A DNA stretch of 7,629 nt from an uncultured Collinsella sp. GTDB taxonomy: Bacteria > Actinomycetota > Coriobacteriia > Coriobacteriales > Coriobacteriaceae. The notes under the pieces were generated by a model that saw nothing but the letters and a program-made list of their open reading frames with translations, ran no database searches and had not been told where the DNA came from. Positions 5,845 to 7,629 of the stretch are shown in pieces; position 1 is the stretch's first letter, and each line of letters starts with the position of its first letter. The stretch is from NCBI GenBank assembly GCA_900542315.1, contig UQMV01000061.1, positions 1 through 7,629 of the forward strand, read 5' to 3'. The translations under genes and the position numbers were made by a program.

Positions 5845-6813
5845 CTAGTACTCAACAACGCCCATGTAGCGGCGGAAGTCGGGGTCGTGATCGAACACCT
5901 TGCCGCGCGCTGCACGCAGCTCGCAGTTCATAGCGTAGAACAGCACCGGATCCAGATAGGCACGAACGCTCGCCGGCACGGCCTCCATACCGTACTCCTT
6001 GGCATCAAGCACCATCAGCGTGTCGGTATGGGTCTCGAGGAACGCCAGGGCGCGCTCGTCCATAGGACGGCACTCGCTCGAGCCCATCTGCAAGAAGTAG
6101 AAGACGCCATCCTGGGTAGCCTCAAAGGGGCCATGGAAGTACTCGGCGGAGTGGATATAGCTGCAGTGCTGCCACTGCATCTCCATCAGCGAGCAGATAG
6201 CGAAGCCGTACGTCTGGCTAAAGTTGGGACCGCTGCCCAGGATATAGAAGAACTCATGCTCCTGGCAAAGCTTGGCGAAGCGATCGCCCAGCTCGGCATT
6301 TACCTTTTCGCGTGCGGGAGGCAGAATCTTATCCATTTCGGCAATACCGGCATACATGTCGGCGAGATCGGCGTAGCCCTCCTGCTGGTCGAGCAGCTCG
6401 GCCGCGAGCGACAGCGAGATACCGGCAGGAACTTCGGCCTGCGGAACGCCCTCGCCCCACGGGTACACCCAGGTGACCCACTTGCCATTATCGATCTTGG
6501 AACCGGCGTTATCGGTCTGCGCGATCACCGTCGCGCCCGCGGCAAGGGCAATCTCGCAGCCCTCGACGACCTCGGGGGTATTGCCGCTGTGACTGCAGGC
6601 AATGACCAGAGACTTCTCGCCCAGGCGACGGGGACGCATGATGTCGAACTCACGGGCCGTATAGATATTCGAGGTGAACGTCGTCGCCTCGCGCTGCAAG
6701 AGCTCATGGGCCGGGATCAGATCGATCATGGAGCCACCGCAGGCGATCCAGTAGACGCTGTCGAACTTGCCCTTCTCGGCAATTGCTTCCTTAATCAGAT
6801 CATGTGCGTTCAT
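5845..6813 (-). CDS. frlB: FrlB-like fructoselysine/fructosamine-6-phosphate deglycase (SIS domains)
   Basis: A 322-residue cytosolic protein with two SIS phosphosugar-binding domains. FrlB enzymes cleave fructoselysine 6-phosphate (or a related glycated amino acid phosphate) to glucose 6-phosphate and the free amine. Visible motifs are ACGGS (24-28), SHSGNTPE (74-81), LGSGPN (192-197), SLMEMQW with E211, and EYFHGPFE with H227. The E-to-H spacing of 16 equals that of the catalytic Glu/His pair described for the homologous deglycase FraB and seen in E. coli FrlB. The C-terminus, DHDPDFRRYMGVVEY, is the typical FrlB ending. The chosen ATG at 6813 has GGAAAGGA 7 nt upstream. An in-frame ATG at 6861 lies inside a hairpin without a binding site and is rejected. 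It is followed 14 bp later by the frlD start. The amine specificity (lysine or another amino acid) cannot be read from the sequence. Confidence 0.85.
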   Translation of the reverse strand: MNAHDLIKEAIAEKGKFDSVYWIACGGSMIDLIPAHELLQREATTFTSNIYTAREFDIMRPRRLGEKSLVIACSHSGNTPEVVEGCEIALAAGATVIAQTDNAGSKIDNGKWVTWVYPWGEGVPQAEVPAGISLSLAAELLDQQEGYADLADMYAGIAEMDKILPPAREKVNAELGDRFAKLCQEHEFFYILGSGPNFSQTYGFAICSLMEMQWQHCSYIHSAEYFHGPFEATQDGVFYFLQMGSSECRPMDERALAFLETHTDTLMVLDAKEYGMEAVPASVRAYLDPVLFYAMNCELRAARGKVFDHDPDFRRYMGVVEY

Positions 6814-6836
6814 GTTTAGTTCCTTTCCAGCTTGGC

Positions 6837-6866
6837 CGGCCATGCAGGACGTGTCTTGCATGGCCG
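6837..6866 (-). other. Intercistronic hairpin between frlC and frlB
   Basis: A perfect 10-bp inverted repeat (CGGCCATGCA and its complement), extendable inward by G-U, G-C and A-T pairs to a 13-bp stem with a 4-nt loop. It begins 13 nt after the frlC stop and ends just ahead of the frlB ribosome binding site. On the minus strand no T-tract follows, so it is not a standard intrinsic terminator. A role in mRNA stability, processing or tuning of frlB translation is more likely. It overlaps the palindrome TGGCCGGCCA at 6833-6842, which allows an alternative fold. Confidence 0.65.
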
Positions 6867-6879
6867 AGCAAAATCTTAT

Positions 6880-7629
6880 CTAGTCAATCAGATACTTCTC
6901 GAAGGCGGCCATGTTCTTGGCATCTGCCGCCGCCGGATCATCGAAGTAGCGACCGTCCGTGATTTCCTGGCCCAACATGCCATCGAAACCATGGGCGTTG
7001 AGCGTGGCGACGAAGGCATCCATATCGTGCTTGCCGTCACCCCAGACCAGATGGCCATAGGGATCGCCGTCGATAAAGTGCATCTCGTGGATCGCACCGT
7101 CGCCAAATGCGGCAAACCAGTCCTCGAGCGACTCACCCGCAACGCCCATTGCGGTCGTATCGACCATAGGCTGCAGGTACGGACTCGCGACCTCATCAAT
7201 CATGCGCTTAGCATCGGCGACGGTCGTCACAAGGTTGCTCTCCTCGGGACGCAGGCTCTCCATCGTTAGCACCAGACCGTGCTCGCCGGCATACTCCGCC
7301 AAGATGGATAGGTGCTCGCGACTGCGCTTCCACGCCTCTTCGCGATCCTCGTCCCAGTCACCCCAACCCGAGTTTACGGACATGCGGTCGCATCCCAGCA
7401 CCTCGGCAAGCTCGATGCCATGCTTGAAGTACGCCAGGCTCCGCTGCTCATGGAGCGGCTTACGAGCGCAATACTGCCATGGGTAGACCACGTTCTCGGG
7501 ACAGAGCGTCCGATAGCGCAGACCACGGTCGGCGGCCTTTTTCGCCAGAACCTCGGCCTCAAAATACCCAGTGTGATCGAGCGTCACATGGGGCTCGGCG
7601 CACCACAGCTCGATGGACTCAAAGCCCAG
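6880..7629 (-). CDS. frlC: FrlC-like fructoselysine/fructosamine 3-epimerase (TIM barrel), 5'-truncated by window edge
   Basis: A sugar-phosphate isomerase/epimerase-type (xylose isomerase-like) TIM barrel. The frame stays open to the right edge, so 249 residues are visible and roughly 25 N-terminal residues lie outside. The GTG at 7587 is an internal codon, since coding similarity continues upstream of it (GFESIELWCAEPH, compared with the IEIWGGRPH region of E. coli FrlC as I recall it). Other matching blocks are the CPENVVYPW stretch, TMESLRPEESN, PMVDTT, MHFIDGD and GQEI. The usual metal-binding set is present: visible residues E124, D157, H184 and E222. In E. coli, FrlC interconverts fructoselysine and psicoselysine. 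The location directly before frlB and frlD supports the same role here, although the exact epimer or amine is inferred. It ends with TAG, 66 bp before the frlB start. Confidence 0.82.
   Translation of the reverse strand: MGFESIELWCAEPHVTLDHTGYFEAEVLAKKAADRGLRYRTLCPENVVYPWQYCARKPLHEQRSLAYFKHGIELAEVLGCDRMSVNSGWGDWDEDREEAWKRSREHLSILAEYAGEHGLVLTMESLRPEESNLVTTVADAKRMIDEVASPYLQPMVDTTAMGVAGESLEDWFAAFGDGAIHEMHFIDGDPYGHLVWGDGKHDMDAFVATLNAHGFDGMLGQEITDGRYFDDPAAADAKNMAAFEKYLID

Noticed and set aside
5887..6819. A 310-codon plus-strand frame antisense to frlB
   Set aside because: The opposite strand carries intact FrlB motifs. This frame mirrors its codon bias and lacks a domain.
6814..6861. Upstream ATG adding 16 residues to FrlB
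   Set aside because: It lies within the intercistronic hairpin with no binding site. The ATG at 6813 has an excellent one and fits the family length.
1..7629. CRISPR arrays, tRNA or rRNA genes, complete insertion sequences
   Set aside because: No regularly spaced repeats, no cloverleaf-like or rRNA-like sequence and no transposase gene were seen on either strand.

Overview
The window is a single, tightly packed set of eight genes, all on the minus strand and read from right to left, followed by a 355-bp gene-free stretch at the left end. The DNA is GC-rich with strong AGGAG-type ribosome binding sites. The gene content (an Amadori-product operon and uncharacterised carbohydrate kinases) suggests an anaerobic gut bacterium. 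An actinobacterial coriobacterium such as Collinsella is my best guess, but this rests on general style and not on a marker gene.

Region 1 (about 4967-7629, the 5' part of the set) is a fructoselysine-type Amadori catabolism block. It holds a FrlC-like TIM-barrel epimerase (cut at its 5' end by the window edge), a FrlB-like SIS-domain deglycase and a FrlD-like PfkB kinase. FrlD would phosphorylate the fructosamine at C6, FrlB would split the 6-phosphate into glucose 6-phosphate and the free amine or amino acid, and FrlC would interconvert C3 epimers. A strong hairpin without a T-tract lies between frlC and frlB.

Region 2 (356-4848) begins just after a very good intrinsic terminator whose hairpin ends 22 bp upstream of the next start codon. 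It encodes a second, divergent PfkB/FrlD-like kinase, an amidohydrolase_2-type protein with altered metal-ligand positions, a YjbQ/UPF0047 protein, a BtpA/SgcQ-family TIM barrel and an FGGY carbohydrate kinase. The genes are 1-41 bp apart or nearly overlapping, so they look like one transcription unit. No pathway using exactly this set is known to me. I read it as an accessory sugar or sugar-derivative route attached to the Amadori operon, with expression set by read-through of the terminator.

Region 3 (1-355) contains a 229-bp, AT-richer unit bounded by almost perfect 30/31-bp inverted repeats, with a perfect 15-bp stem hairpin in the middle. It looks like a small non-autonomous mobile element or dispersed repeat that also supplies a terminator for the operon.
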